Assembly: GCA_009760885.1 (NCBI GenBank)
Contig: CM019708.1
Span: 16,312,090-16,376,089 of the forward strand
DNA from: Achatina immaculata
Lineage: Eukaryota > Mollusca > Gastropoda > Stylommatophora > Achatinidae
DNA length: 64,000 nucleotides
Reading direction: 5' to 3'
The notes below the pieces were generated by a model. It was not told where the DNA came from and made no database searches. It saw only the letters and a list, made by a program, of their open reading frames with translations. Within the stretch, counting starts at the first letter, position 1, and each line of letters begins with the position of its first letter. The position numbers and the translations under genes were made by a program. Below, piece after piece: positions 33,219-44,990 of the stretch.

Positions 33219-33219
<1 letters not shown>

Positions 33220-33402
33220 CCAGACTACATGTCTTTAGAGACAACATTTCTGGCCAGATTATCTATCTGTAGAGACAATATATCTAGCCAGATTAGCTGT
33301 CTGTAGAGACAATATATCTAGCCAGATTAGCTGTCTGTAGAGACAATATATCTAGCCAGATTAGCTGTCTGTAGAGACAATATATCTAGCAAGACTATCT
33401 GT
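33219..33402. repeat. 34-bp minisatellite, about 5 copies
   Basis: The unit is AATATATCTAGCCAGATTAG followed by CTGTCTGTAGAGAC. The same unit occurs reverse-complemented at 52268-52870, also beside a (TA)n tract. Confidence 0.93.
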
Positions 33403-33410
33403 GCACAAGC

Positions 33411-33635
33411 AGTGGAGGATTAACTATCATAGGCATTGGAGGATTAACTATCCCAGGCAGTGGAGGATTAACTGTCACAGGCAGTGGAGGATTAACTATC
33501 ATAGATAGTGGAGGATTAACTATTACAGGCAGTGGAGGATTCACTATCATAGACAGTGGAGGATTTACTATTACAGACAATGGAAGATTAACTATCACAG
33601 GCTGTGGATGATTAACTATTACAGGCAGTGAAAAA
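33411..33635. repeat. 24-bp minisatellite, about 9 copies
   Basis: The unit is GCAGTGGAGGATTAACTATC followed by ACAG. A Pro-rich minus-strand frame here is a by-product of the 24-base period. Confidence 0.92.
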
Positions 33636-33679
33636 TTAATTATTATCCAAGTCCCTTAGCTAAGTATAGTAAAGACCCT

Positions 33680-33915
33680 CCCCCTCCCTTTTTGTCTTCT
33701 CTCTCACTCCCGCTTGATTTCTTCTCTCTCACCCCCGCTTGATTTCTTCTCTCCCCCCTCCTTTTTGTCTTCTATCCTACTCTTGCTTGATTTCTTCTCT
33801 CTCACTCCCGCTTGATTTCTTCTCTCTCACCCCCGCTTGATTTCTTCTCTCCCCCCTCCTTTTTGTCTTCTATCCCACTCTTGCTTGATTTATTCTCTCC
33901 CCCCTCCCCCCACCT
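33680..33915. repeat. Pyrimidine-rich repeat
   Basis: Strand-asymmetric C/T tract with repeats of CTTGATTTCTTCTCTC and CCCCCTCCTTTTTGTCTTCT. Confidence 0.85.
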
Positions 33916-34025
33916 TGTATAAAATTCATCAAACAGTAATCTGTATATGCGGAGCTTTATGGCCTCGATGCAGTGTACATGTGTTTAAGTATCTTCAGCC
34001 TAACAGATAAACCGCCACTGGATAT

Positions 34026-34115
34026 ATGTATGTATTTACTACTGGACAAAAGTTAAGTGTGGATATATATATACACATATGTATGTATTTACTACTGGAC
34101 AAAAGTTAAGTGTCG
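34026..34115. repeat. 53-bp tandem duplication
   Basis: TGTATTTACTACTGGACAAA and the following AGTTAAGTGT occur at 34031 and 34084, separated by an (AT)n stretch. Confidence 0.88.
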
Positions 34116-34327
34116 GTCATTAATTTCAGGCATATGTTTTGACTGCCGTACTAAAACTGTAAATAAATGTATTGTAGAATCGTGATTAAATTGCATTCTC
34201 AGGCAGTCCTCTATGCAGCCGGGGCATAAACAACACCAACTGTTCATCACAAGAAGTGTAAAAATCACGTACATTAGCATCTTCAGATCAGGCAAGCACC
34301 TCAGCTGAACCCACTGACGTTCAAACA

Positions 34328-35980
34328 ATGCCTGAACACTCCACCAGCAACAATTTAGCTGATGTGGAAAACCAAGACGACAGTGAAGCTCCAGCTCCAG
34401 CGCCTGAGTTCTCTACATCTAGTGTGGCAGATTCACCACATGTATCTCAGCAGCCTACAGTTGTCGAGGAAAACTTAGCTACATTATGTAGCCAGAACAT
34501 ACTTCAGGTAGTCAAAGACCTCGTCATAAACCTTATTACTGACATGGCAGCGGAGATTAAGCACTCATTCAAGCTGGAGAATAACAGTCTCAGGGCTGAA
34601 CTTACGTCACTGAGAGACGAAAATGCTAAAATGAGACTCATGATATCTGAATGGCAGAGTGAGCCACGCAGACACAGCAAGAAAGTGTTGACAAGTATTC
34701 AAGAAGTGACTGCTGACACAGACAATATGGCTGTAAATTCATGCACAAGTTCACCAGATATCAACAAAGAAGACACGCCAAAGCAAGAAGCTGCACAAGA
34801 GAAACACACCAGCACCACAACGCCTATAAAGGTAGCTCCTGAATATTTAGCTTACCCTATTGATGTGCAGATAAGTAATAGGTTTCAAGCTTTACAAGAT
34901 AGCCCCATTGTATATAATCATAAAACAACAAGAACCCAAACAGATATCTCAAACAAGACATCTACTCCTCAGTCACGGTCTCATAAACATCAACAAGATA
35001 CACAACAACACAGTAACAACATCAAAGAATATAAGACACACTTGATAATCGGAGATTCCTTACTTAAAGGAATCTATGGTGAGTGCATGTCAGTTACCTC
35101 TGAAGACACTGTCTCAGTCATGCCAGTACCTGGAGCTGGTATTATAAAAATAACGCAGACACTGAGACGACTTGACGTCGATCAGAGAGTGAGGAGAACG
35201 ACCGTACATGTTGGCATTAATGACAGCATGAACGGCCAGAATCTTCGGCCCTCTGATATACAAGACTTGATATCCACCATCAAGAAAAAATACCCCAACA
35301 CTTCCATAAACATTTCATCCATCATTCCACCTTGTTCTGGTCCTGGACGTCGCATGGTGGATATAAACAACAAAATACTAAAAACATTCTGTCTACAGAA
35401 CACAGTAGTTTTTATAAACAACACGCCATTTTTTACTTCAGCCACAGGTGCTCCCAAAAAACGCCTTTACAGGGACCACATCCACATTAACAAGACTGGC
35501 AGCAGCATCCTTGCAAAAAATATCAAATATCCAGCAAGAACTGAGCAGAACATAACAAAACACTCAAATAGCCAGAAACAGTTTAGACAGCCACCCACAT
35601 CTCATAGATCCAGAAACACACACTCTACACCAACTACAAGACTCCAAGGACCCTCAGAAACACCACCCTCTGCCTCTCTACCATTGCCTGCTCCATCCAC
35701 TGACCCACTATACGATTCCATGTTCCCGCCCCTGCCTACACGGCAAGCTCAACAATTTATACCAACACTTAGTACAGCGAACAACATGGAGCCTCCTGCA
35801 CAATCACCACTTAGGAATACCACAACAACTGTACAGGACACAAACACAAGAACCTCGAATCATTATCCGTGGAACTTTCAGCTACAATATCTAATGCAGT
35901 TTAGTCCTGCAGCTCTGAGCCACGCGTATATGATGTCCCTACTACATAGTCAACACTCAACACCCACATACAGATACTAG
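34328..35980 (+). CDS. LINE B2 ORF1: coiled coil plus SGNH-hydrolase domain
   Basis: 550 codons, uninterrupted; the frame is open from 34262 but the first ATG is 34328. Residues about 55-105 form a coiled-coil-like segment (LRAELTSLRDENAKMRLMI). Residues about 235-400 carry the SGNH set: IIGDSLLKG (nucleophile Ser in GDSL), VHVGINDSMNG (GxND Asn block) and RDHIHINKTG (DxxH with catalytic Asp and His). The C-terminal third is Pro/Ser/Thr/Gln-rich and ends LQYLMQFSPAALSHAYMM. Esterase-like ORF1 domains are known from CR1-group LINEs, where they may aid membrane or RNP functions. Not a host gene. Compared with B1 it lacks the N-terminal domain. Confidence 0.88.
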   Translation: MPEHSTSNNLADVENQDDSEAPAPAPEFSTSSVADSPHVSQQPTVVEENLATLCSQNILQVVKDLVINLITDMAAEIKHSFKLENNSLRAELTSLRDENAKMRLMISEWQSEPRRHSKKVLTSIQEVTADTDNMAVNSCTSSPDINKEDTPKQEAAQEKHTSTTTPIKVAPEYLAYPIDVQISNRFQALQDSPIVYNHKTTRTQTDISNKTSTPQSRSHKHQQDTQQHSNNIKEYKTHLIIGDSLLKGIYGECMSVTSEDTVSVMPVPGAGIIKITQTLRRLDVDQRVRRTTVHVGINDSMNGQNLRPSDIQDLISTIKKKYPNTSINISSIIPPCSGPGRRMVDINNKILKTFCLQNTVVFINNTPFFTSATGAPKKRLYRDHIHINKTGSSILAKNIKYPARTEQNITKHSNSQKQFRQPPTSHRSRNTHSTPTTRLQGPSETPPSASLPLPAPSTDPLYDSMFPPLPTRQAQQFIPTLSTANNMEPPAQSPLRNTTTTVQDTNTRTSNHYPWNFQLQYLMQFSPAALSHAYMMSLLHSQHSTPTYRY

Positions 35981-36308
35981 ATAGCTTGAAACTTCCAGCA
36001 CTCTTTAACTTCTGTAGATAAATTTAACTGAACAAAAACAAAAAACCACAGAAGTTCTTACAGCAAAACAGACATTTCTTAGTGCTAGCTTACAGCTAAT
36101 ATTGTTATCAAGTCTTTTACAATTTACACTTACATAACGTTCATTGCATTGTTGATTTTTGTACTTTTTTCCATTATTTGTCAGTATATTATAAACTTAG
36201 TTAGATTCATTATCTCTACTAGCTTAAACGTATACCTATAATTGTATGATTGAAGTCTGACCAGTTATTTTATTTTTACTGAAATATAATATTTCTAACA
36301 TTGTTATA
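35981..36308 (+). other. LINE B2 inter-ORF spacer
   Basis: AT-rich, non-coding, equivalent to 4385-4873 of B1. Confidence 0.6.
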
Positions 36309-39102
36309 GTGACTCAGAAAATGGAGGAGTGGCTGCGACACGATGGCCTACGTGTTGGCCACTTAAATGTTTATCATTTGTTAGGAAAACTCCCTGAGGT
36401 TACACATATACTTCAACAACATTTTCATATTTTTGGTTTCTCTGAAAGCAGATTACATAAAAACATCACAGACAATGATATAAGAATAGATGGTTTTAAT
36501 TTGATCAGGCGTGACCCAACTAGGAAGCTAGAGACAGGTTTAGTCGTTTACATTTCTAACACAATTAAATTTTGTAGAAGAGAAGACCTAGAAAAATCAG
36601 AGGTTGAATGTATTATGCTAGAAATCAAAATATCAAATCCTAGTCCAATTCTAATTAGTTTTATATATGATCACTTTGCGACCATGATGGATGATGCTGT
36701 AACTCATAAATTCAAGGACATAATCATTCTAGGCGACTTCAATATAGATCTTAATCAGCCAAATCCTACATGGAAGAACATTTTAACATCTTACAACTTC
36801 TCGCAAATTGTTAACAAACCTACCAGAGTTGCTGAATCATCATCAACACTAATAGATCATATTTATGTAGCCCATCCAGGAAACATTACTGAATGTACTG
36901 TCCCTCATGTGTCGCTGAGTGATCACTACCCGGTCTGCTGTACGTGGTCACATAAGGGGTATAAAATACCAAAATACAAACATACCAGCATCAAATATAG
37001 AAACTTTAAAAACTTTAACTTGGAATTATTTTTAACTGATCTAAAAGCTTCGCCTCTTACGTACGTTTTCCAGTTGACAAATCCAGATGAGGCTATCGAA
37101 TACTGGATCAAGATATTTCGAAACATTTTTGACAAGCATGTCCCCATCAAAGAAATGAGAGTAAAACACGTAACAAAATCCCCGTGGATAACTCCCTATA
37201 TATTGCAACTCATGAGGAAACGGGATGAAGCTCACAAAAGCAGAAATTTCAGTAGCTATCGTTCACTTAGGAATAAGGTGCAGTATTTAATTAGGCAGGA
37301 AAAGAAAAATTACTTCAGAAATTTAGTGAAAGACAAAACTGATAGTAAATCAATCTGGAAAGCGATTAATACTCTTGTAAATAAAAGGAAGCAAACTGAC
37401 CCACAAACACTTAATGGTGAACATACTTGCACTAACTTCAGTGAACATTTTAGGGAAGAAATTAGTATTCTAAAATCTTCATTACCGACCCCAAATTGCG
37501 ACCTGAGCGTGTTGAAAACTTTCAGCGACAGTAAATGTGTAAAGCTAAAACAAATTAATATTCCTTTCCTCACAGTCGGTGAGGTTTATAACTACATCCG
37601 GTCCTTAAAGAACACTAACTCAGCAGGATGTGATGACATTAGTAACAAGATACTACGCTACGCTGCACCAGTTATCACAGACACACTAACATACTTATAC
37701 AACTTGTGTATTGACAAAAAATATTTCCCTGACGCTTTTAAACTCGCCAAAGTTTTTCCTCTTTTTAAATCTGGACAGACTAGTGACCTCTCAAACTATA
37801 GACCCATATCCATTCTGTCATCACTATCTAAACCTCTTGAAAAACATATACAAAAGTTAACTCTGCTCCACATGCAAGAAAACAGTCTACTAATAGACAG
37901 TCAGTCAGGTTTTAGACCAAATTACTTCTGCCACACAGCATTAACTAAAATGACAGAAAGCTGGCTGTCTAATATAAATGATGACAAATTGTGTGGTGCT
38001 GTCTTTGTTGATTTTAAGAAAGCCTTCGATATGATTGATCATGAAATTCTTGCAAAAAAGCTGGAAGGCTATAGATTACATCCTGACCTAACAAAATGTA
38101 TTACATCTTTTCTCTCAGGTAGAAAACAAGTAGTTTGCTTTAGAAACAAAATATCTGGCTCGTCTGTGGTTGATACTGGTATTCCTCAAGGCTCCATTCT
38201 TGGTCCTCTTCTCTTTGCTATCTATATTAACGACCTACCACTACATTTAAAGTACTCTTCATGTGATCTTTTCGCTGACGACTGTACTGTTTACAATAGT
38301 GAGTATGACATCAATAACCTACAGACAACGCTCCAAAATGATATAAACAGTTTGATTAAATGGAGTAATAAAAATGGTATGTTGATAAACACCAACAAAA
38401 CAAAATCCATGCTCATCACTACAAGACAGAAACTGCAAAATGCAACTAAAACTTCACTACAGCTTTGTGCTGGGACTAAGGCAATAGAAAATGTTCATGA
38501 ACATAAAACCCTAGGACTCATCATTGATCAGCATTTAACTTGGAATTCTCACGTACATAACCTAACAAATTTGATTGCACAGAAAGTTTACCAATTAGCC
38601 AAGATTAAACACTTTATCGACAAAAACAAGAAAAATATACTACATATCACACATACAAACACACTTAGATTACTGTTCCACAATCTGGGATGGATGCTCA
38701 GTCTCAAACACAAAAAGGCTCCACTCACTTCACAAGCGAGCATTAAATCTTATTTGTGACAAACACCCAGTACAGACTATAGATCAACATAAACAACTCA
38801 AAATTCTACCCCTCAAAAATAGAATCATTTTTAACAAAGTTAAGTTTGTTCACAGAATTCTGTCGCACAATGCTCCGCCTTACTTGTGGTCACTGTTTAC
38901 GTATAACACTAAACATAGCCAGCGTTTAAAAAACTGTCTTCTTCCTAAACCCAGAATTGATCTGTACAAGAAAAGCCTTGCATACTCTGCAGTACAGCTC
39001 TGGAACACCCTCCCCTACAATTTAAAATCCATTAGTAATACTTCATCCTTTAACTCAAACCTGTTTCATTATTTACTTGCATGTAATTATATGCCTCCAT
39101 AA
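36309..39102 (+). pseudogene. LINE B2 ORF2: endonuclease and reverse transcriptase, one frameshift
   Basis: 816 open codons to 38759. The endonuclease (residues about 15-230) shows LRVGHLNVYHLLGKL, GFSESRL, NLIRRDPTRKLETGL (single copy of the block repeated in B1), IILGDFNIDL, STLIDHIYV and SDHYPV. The conserved Tyr-Arg-Asn-Pro segment (LLYRNP in B1) is removed by an in-frame 10-residue deletion, leaving FIYDHF. The RT shows NYRPISILSSLSK, AVFVDFKKAFDMIDHE, VDTGIPQGSILGPLLFAIY and LFADDCTVY. A one-base shift between about 38640 and 38668 moves the last roughly 140 codons (LWNTLPYNL region, to 39102) into another frame. RT motifs are intact; the deletion and frameshift predict an inactive element. 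Confidence 0.9.
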
Positions 39103-39500
39103 AATAGCCAGCACTCTCTCAACACATGGCTCGTAAACCATCAAGTACTTCAGTGACATAGTTAGAAAAGCAACTTGTTAGATATTGTTAGGAATTATTT
39201 TAATGTTTTTTAAAAAAAATATGTTAGAAGATCTGTATTTACAATGTATTTTTATTTATGTATATGTCTGCGGGTGTATGTGTGCGTGAGTGCTATTTTA
39301 TTAGGTTAATTACTTCTTCTCTTTTACCTTGAATGTAGTAGTTAAATCTTACACTCTTTTGATATGTTTTTACTAATTTAATTTGTATTTTTGTACTAAA
39401 TCAAGTGTGTGGGAAGAATGAAAGATGGAGTGATGAAGGGCAGAATGTAAGACGGGCCTGCGTGCCCAATTCTTTACCCTTGAAAAATAAAGATTATTCA
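39103..39500 (+). other. LINE B2 3' UTR and tail
   Basis: AT-rich. The terminal 60 bases match the end of B1, and AATAAAG lies at 39487-39493 immediately before a (TC)n tract. Confidence 0.75.
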
Positions 39501-39635
39501 TATTCTCTCTGTCTCTCTCTGTCTCTCTCTTTCTCTCTCTTTCTCTCTTTCTTTCTCTCTCTCTCTTTCTCTCTCTCTCTTTCTCTCTGTCTCTCTGTCT
39601 CTCTCTCTGTCTCTCCTCTCTCTCTCTCTCTCTAA
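39501..39635. repeat. (TC)n microsatellite
   Basis: CTCTCTTT-type repeat. On the minus strand it is the (GA)n tail of a LINE F fragment. Confidence 0.93.
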
Positions 39636-39870
39636 ACCTTAAGTGCGCAGGGCACATTTTGCTTCCGCACGCTTTTCCACAAACGCCTGTCCTTTGCCTT
39701 TTTTCTGCTCTTGCCCAGGTGAGCCCTCTATTGCTCAACATCCTCTCTGTTGTTCTTCTCCATGTCTCTTTTGGTCTACCCTTACTTCTGCTCCCCTGTG
39801 GCTATTTTTGGTAGTTAGTTGTCAGTCATTCGGAATAAATGTCCCAGCCATCGCCAGCGTCTTCCAACTC
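39636..39870 (-). mobile_element. LINE F 3'-end fragment, copy 1
   Basis: Minus-strand C-terminal LINE sequence (RGLTWARAEKRQRTGVCGKA) followed by the (GA)n tail. Homologous to 45060-45300. Confidence 0.75.
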
Positions 39871-40089
39871 TAACCATGCAATATTGTGTTCTGTTACTTT
39901 ACTGCAGGGAAGCCCTCGTTTCCTATTTGTTAAAATTTGTATCAGAAAAAGATGAGCAAAAATAAATGAGGAACTTAGAACATTCAATATTTCGGCACAT
40001 TTCAAGGAGAACAACGCACCAGATACAAGCGCCAAATATAGATGAAATATTAAACTTTACTTGTTTTGTGTTCTTCGTGTAAGAAAGAC
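39871..40089. repeat. SINE 3' remnant and shared flank
   Basis: ATTGTGTTCTGTTACTTTAC and the following 180 bases recur at 45308-45525, and the SINE part also at 44661-44720. Forms part of a segmental pair with 45.0-45.8 kb. Confidence 0.75.
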
Positions 40090-40418
40090 AGGCACAAAAT
40101 ACGACAAGATAGATGATAGTAAGCACCAAATACGACAAGATAGATGATAGTAAGCACAAAATACGACAAGATAGATGATAGTAAGCACAAAATACGACAA
40201 GATAGATGATAGTAAGCACCAAATACGACAAGATAGATGATAGTAAGCACAAAATAAGACAAGATAGATGGCAGTAAGCACAAAATACGACAAGATAGAT
40301 GACAGTAAGCACAAAGTACGACAAGATAGATGATAGTAAGCACAAAATACGACAAGATAGACCATAGTAAGCACAAAATACGACAAGATAGATGATAATA
40401 AGCACAAAATACGACAAG
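40090..40418. repeat. 31-bp minisatellite, copy-1 array
   Basis: About ten or eleven units of GATAGATGATAGTAAGCACA continuing AAATACGACAA before an assembly gap. Frames on the minus strand are period by-products. Confidence 0.93.
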
Positions 40419-40518
40419 NNNNNNNNNNNNNNNNNNNNNNNNNNNNNNNNNNNNNNNNNNNNNNNNNNNNNNNNNNNNNNNNNNNNNNNNNNNNNNNNNN
40501 NNNNNNNNNNNNNNNNNN
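40419..40518. other. Assembly gap (100 N)
   Basis: Exactly 100 N inside or at the end of the 31-bp array; 100 is a common placeholder for unknown size. Proteins predicted across it contain X and should be ignored. Confidence 0.99.
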
Positions 40519-40599
40519 TCAATAGAATCCACGCCCATGGCTATAAAAAGTAGGTAAATATAAATATTTCATACAATACTGTACAACTTTCATAATACT

Positions 40600-43110
40600 T
40601 TGACAACACGGAGAAACATCAAGTAAACATAACAATCATATATAATTAAACAGCATAGAGAAACAAGAAGTAAACATAACACTCATACATACCTTGACAA
40701 CACAGAGAAACAAGAAGTAAACATAACACTCATACATACTTTGACAACATAGAGAAAAAAGAAGTAAACATAACAATCATACATACCTTGACAACATAGA
40801 GAAACAAGAAGTAAACATAACACTCATACATACTTTGACAACATAGAGAAAAAAGAAGTAAACATAACACTCATACATACCTTGACAACATAGAGAAACA
40901 AGAAGTAAACATAACACTCATACATACCTTGACAACACAGAGAAACAAGAAGTAAACATAACACTCATACATACTTTGACAAAATAGAGAAAAAAGAAGT
41001 AAACATAACAATCATACATACCTTGACAACATAGAGAAACAAGAAGTAAACATAATACAGATACATACCTTGACAACACAGAGAAACAAGAAGTAAACAT
41101 AACACTCATACATACCGTGACAACACAGAGAAACAAGAAGTAAACATAACACTCATACATACTTTGACAACACAGAGAAACAAGAAGTAAACATAACACT
41201 CATACATACCTTGACAACACAGAGAAAAAAGAAGTAAACATAACACTCATACATACCTTGAGAACACAGAGAAACAAGAAGTAAACATAACGCTCATACG
41301 TACCATGACAACACAGAGAAACAAGAAGTAAACATAACACTCATACATAACTTGACAACACAGAGAAACTAGAATTAAACATAACACTCATACATACCTT
41401 GACAACACAGAGAAACACGAAGTAAACATAACACTCATACATACCTTGACAAAATAGAGAACCAAGAATTAAACATAACACTCATACATACCTTGACAAC
41501 ACAGAGAAACACGAAGTAAACATAACACTCATACATACCTTGGCAAAATAGAGAACCAAGAATTAAACATAACACTCATACATACCTTGACAACATAGAG
41601 AAACAAGAAGTAAACATAACACTCATACATACCTTAACAACATAGAGAAACAAGAAGTAAACATACACTCATACATACCTTGACAACGTAGAGAAATAAG
41701 AAGTAAACATAACACTCACACATACCTTGACAACGTAGAGAAACAAAAAGTAAACATAAAACTCACACATACCTTGACAACATAGAGAAACAAAAAGTAA
41801 ACATAACACTCATACATACCTTGACAACATAGAGAAACAAGAAGTAAACATAACACTCATACATACCTTGACAACACACAGAAAAAAGAAGTAAACATAT
41901 CACTCACACATACCGTGATAACACAGAAAAACAAGAAGTAAACATAACACTCATACATACTTTGACAACACAGAGAAACAAGAAGTAAACATAACACTCA
42001 TACATACCCTGACAACATAGAGAAACAAGAAGTAAACATAACACTCATACATACCTTGACAACACAGAGAAACAAGAAGTAAACATAACACTCATACGTA
42101 AGATGACAAAACAGAGAAACAAGAAGTAAACATAACTCTCTTACATAACTTGACAACACAGAGAAACTAGAATTAAACATAACACTCATACATACCTTGA
42201 CAACACAGATAAACACGAAGTAAACATAACACTCATACATACCTTGACAACATAGAGAAAGAAGAAGTAAACATAACACTCATACATATCTTGACAACAT
42301 AGAGAAACAAGAAGGAAACATAACACTTATACATACTTTAACAACGTAGAGAAGGAAGAAGTAAACATAACAATCATACATACTTTGACAACACAGAGAG
42401 AAACAAGAAGCAAACATAACAATCATACATACCTTGATAACGTAGAGAAACAAGAAGTAATCATAACACTCATACATACCTTGACAACGTAGAGAAACAA
42501 GAAGTAAACATAACACTTATACACACCTTGACAACGTAAAGAAACAAGAAGTAAACATAAAACTCATACATACTTTAACAATGTAGAGAAAGAAGAAGTA
42601 AACATAACAATCCTACACACCTTGACAACACAGAGAAACAAGAAGTAAACATAACACTCATACATAACCTTGACAACATAGAGAAACAAGAAGTAACCAT
42701 AACACTCATACATACTTTGACAACGTAGAGAAACAAGAAGTAAACATAACACTCATACATACCTTGACAACAGAGAGAAACAAGAAGCAAACATAACACT
42801 CATACTTACCTTCTCAACGTACAGAAACAAGAAGTAAACATAACGCTCATACATAACCTTGAAAACAGAGAGAAACAAGAAGCAAACATAACACGCATAC
42901 ATACCTTGACAACTTAGAGAAACAAGAAGTAACATAACACTCATACATACTTTGACAACGTAGAGAAACAAGAAGTAAACATAACAATCATACATACCTT
43001 GACAACAGAGAGAAACAAGAAGTAAACATAACACTCATACATACCTTGACAACATAGAGAAACAAGAACTAAACATAACATACATACCTTGACAACATAA
43101 GGAAACAAGA
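40600..43110. repeat. 47-bp minisatellite, about 53 copies
   Basis: The unit is TACATACCTTGACAACACAG with AGAAACAAGAAGTAAACATA and ACACTCA. Common variants are CACAG/CATAG/CGTAG, CTTTGAC and ACGAAG. It is the longest array here. The minus strand is open in blocks of 47 codons (three units). Confidence 0.95.
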
Positions 43111-43365
43111 ACTAAGCAAAGCGATCTCAGCATTTTCTTAGTACACTTCTGATATCAACTCTGGATCATTTCATGTACTGAAGCCAAGATTATTAGTGGA
43201 AATAATCTCTCAGAGCCTACACCGTGGTTTAAAATACAAGGCGGGTTCACAGACCACGTTCAATCAAACTTAAGAGAAAACCCACGACCTGTGGGAAGTC
43301 AGTGACCTACTTCTGAAGATAAGTAAAATGATTCCTAAGATATGTACATTAGAAGAAAGATGCGT
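43111..43365. other. Unassigned sequence
   Basis: Unique-looking, no feature recognised. Confidence 0.4.
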
Positions 43366-43369
43366 GAAG

Positions 43370-43712
43370 AGCTCATTGTATTATAAGATAGCAAAAGAGA
43401 ACTGTGTAAAGATATTTGAATACCTGGACTTATTTAAATCTCAACAAATTATAAATGTCTTGAAACTGAACAGATTATGCTGGCTGGGGGAGGTAGAAAG
43501 AATGTAAGAGAACAGACAAACGAAAACGATGTGTGTACAAGAGATGAGGGAAAGAACACCAAGGGGTAGACCAAGACAGTGATGGAAAGACAACATAGAA
43601 GAGGATATAAAAGAAATTGGTGTCACCAACTGGAGAGAGAAGATTAGGAATAGAGAGGAATGGAGGCGAACTTTACCTGCAGCACTGAACCTTAATGGCT
43701 CGGAAAACTAAA
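43370..43712 (+). mobile_element. LINE G 3'-end fragment
   Basis: Plus-strand C-terminal LINE sequence: LKLNRLCWLGEVERM, then stop, then RTPRGRPRQ, stop, WKDNIEEDIKEIGVTNWREK and EEWRRTLPAALNLNG. It is followed by a (GAA)n tail at 43711-43790. The GRPR-W-DN-EED pattern is that of RTE/Jockey-type LINE ends. Two stops. Confidence 0.85.
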
Positions 43713-43793
43713 GAAGAAGAAGAAGAAGAAGAAGAAAAAGAAGAAGAAGAAGTTGAAGAAGAAGAAGAAGAAGGAGGAGGAGGAGGAGGAGGA
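43711..43793. repeat. (GAA)n/(GGA)n microsatellite
   Basis: Purine-only tract after LINE G, ending in GGAGGAGGAGG. Confidence 0.93.
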
Positions 43794-44145
43794 CTCTTGT
43801 ATTAAAACAATACCGTCAGGTCTTTTTTCCCCGAAGTCTAGGTTCAGATGCACACAGCTGGTATGATCTAGTCCAAGTTATAAAGAAAGAGGAAACTATG
43901 TCAAACTTGTGTGTTAAACATGATCAAAGACGTGCCTGTTCACATCAGAGCTACCTAACACATATAATAACATACGTGCTTCTTTGGTGGATCAGGCAAT
44001 CTGACAGATGTTATATATAGTTGTTTGTATGAGAGTACAGACATAACTGTTGTGTGTAATGTTTGTATGAGAGTACAGACATAACTGTTGTTTGTAATGT
44101 TTGTATGAGAGTAATTTTAAATCAGAATTGTTTTAGTTTTTCCTC
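43794..44145. other. Unassigned, with a short 40-bp tandem repeat
   Basis: TGTTTGTATGAGAGTACAGA and CATAACTGTTG recur two to three times at 44023-44115. Otherwise nothing recognised. Confidence 0.55.
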
Positions 44146-44149
44146 ACGC

Positions 44150-44455
44150 TTCCAGAATTTTAACAAGTACGTACTTCCAGAATTTTAACAAGTATGACCT
44201 TCTAGAATTTTAACAAGTATGAGCTTCCAGAATTTTAAAAGTATGAGCTTCCAGAATGTTAACAAGTATGAGCTTCCAGAATTTTAACAAGTATGAGCTT
44301 CCAGAATTATAACAAGTATGAGCTTCCAGAATTTTAACAAGTATGAGCTTCCAGAATTTTAACAAGTATGAGCTTCCAGAATTATAACAAGTATGAGCTT
44401 CCAGAATTATAACAAGTATGAGCTTCCAGAATTTTAACAAGTATGAGCTTGTTAC
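44150..44455. repeat. 25-bp minisatellite, about 12 copies
   Basis: The unit is AATTTTAACAAGTATGAGCT followed by TCCAG. Confidence 0.93.
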
Positions 44456-44524
44456 TCGGGACAATGAAAGCAGACGGGAATGTTTGGTTCAGTTTTATAA
44501 CAAGAGAGAAAAGTGGGGAAAATG

Positions 44525-44725
44525 AGCAGGACCGAGCGTGGCAGTAAAAGATTTCCTATCAAACTCCGTAGTTCATGTCCCAGGTAATTCTCTTGTCATT
44601 TTCCTTTCTCTCACGTCTAATAGTCATTTGTTTAGATTTTCCCCAGATCTACCCATTCAACTCTGTGTTCTGTTACTTTACTGTACAAAATCTGCCTTGT
44701 TTCCTAATTGTAAAAACTGATATCT
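44525..44725 (+). mobile_element. tRNA-derived SINE, copy 1
   Basis: Head CGTGGCAGTAAAAGATTTCC resembles a tRNA A-box region. AGTTCATGTCCCAGG is a degenerate B box. The body (TTTTCCTTTCTCTCACGTCT, then TGTTCTGTTACTTTACTGTA) matches the SINE at 44.87 kb and the 3' remnants at 39.88 and 45.31 kb. Confidence 0.65.
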
Positions 44726-44872
44726 GAAACTATGACTTGAAACTACTTTCATGTTGAAAAATATATATTCATTTATTTGTTGGTTTTGTTTTGCATACTG
44801 TATAACAATAACAACAAATAAACGAATATTTAGACATCCGAGATAGCCAAGTTTATTAATGTGCTATATTCT

Positions 44873-44990
44873 CGTGGCTAGACGGCGGCTCGCCCTACCG
44901 AAGTCCGTGGTTCAAGTCCCAGGTTATTCTCTTTTCTTTTTCCTTTCTCTCATGTCTAAAAGTGCGTTGCTTGTGATATCTTCCAACTCT
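44873..44990 (+). mobile_element. tRNA-derived SINE, copy 2, head part
   Basis: A box TGGCTAGACGG (44875-44885) and B box GGTTCAAGTCC (44909-44919), the classical internal pol III promoter elements with about 30 bases between them. The body is shared with 44525-44725. Its 3' end continues at 45301 after an inserted LINE F; CTTCCAACTCT (left) and CTTCGAACTCT (right) look like the target duplication. Confidence 0.72.

Larger units (their letters stand above)
34120..39500 (+). mobile_element. LINE B2: CR1/L2-like LINE, near-complete
   Basis: Same family as LINE B1 but 5'-truncated: it lacks the first roughly 270 codons of ORF1. Contains ORF1 (34328-35980), a spacer, ORF2 (36309-39102 with one frameshift) and a 3' UTR ending in GACGGGCCTGCGTGCCCAAT and AATAAAGATTATTC. 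The 5' boundary is not sharply defined. The preserved coding regions make this the best reference copy for the family in this window. Confidence 0.88.

Noticed and set aside
39923..40538. Minus-strand proteins with X runs
   Set aside because: Cross an assembly gap and a 31-bp array.
40918..43034. Series of about 93-codon Cys/Val/Tyr-rich frames resembling membrane proteins
   Set aside because: Each is exactly a multiple of 47 codons from the 47-bp array; hydrophobicity is a coincidence of the unit.
44873..44925. A tRNA gene
   Set aside because: A and B boxes are present but the cloverleaf cannot be completed; the same body recurs nearby, so it is a SINE head.
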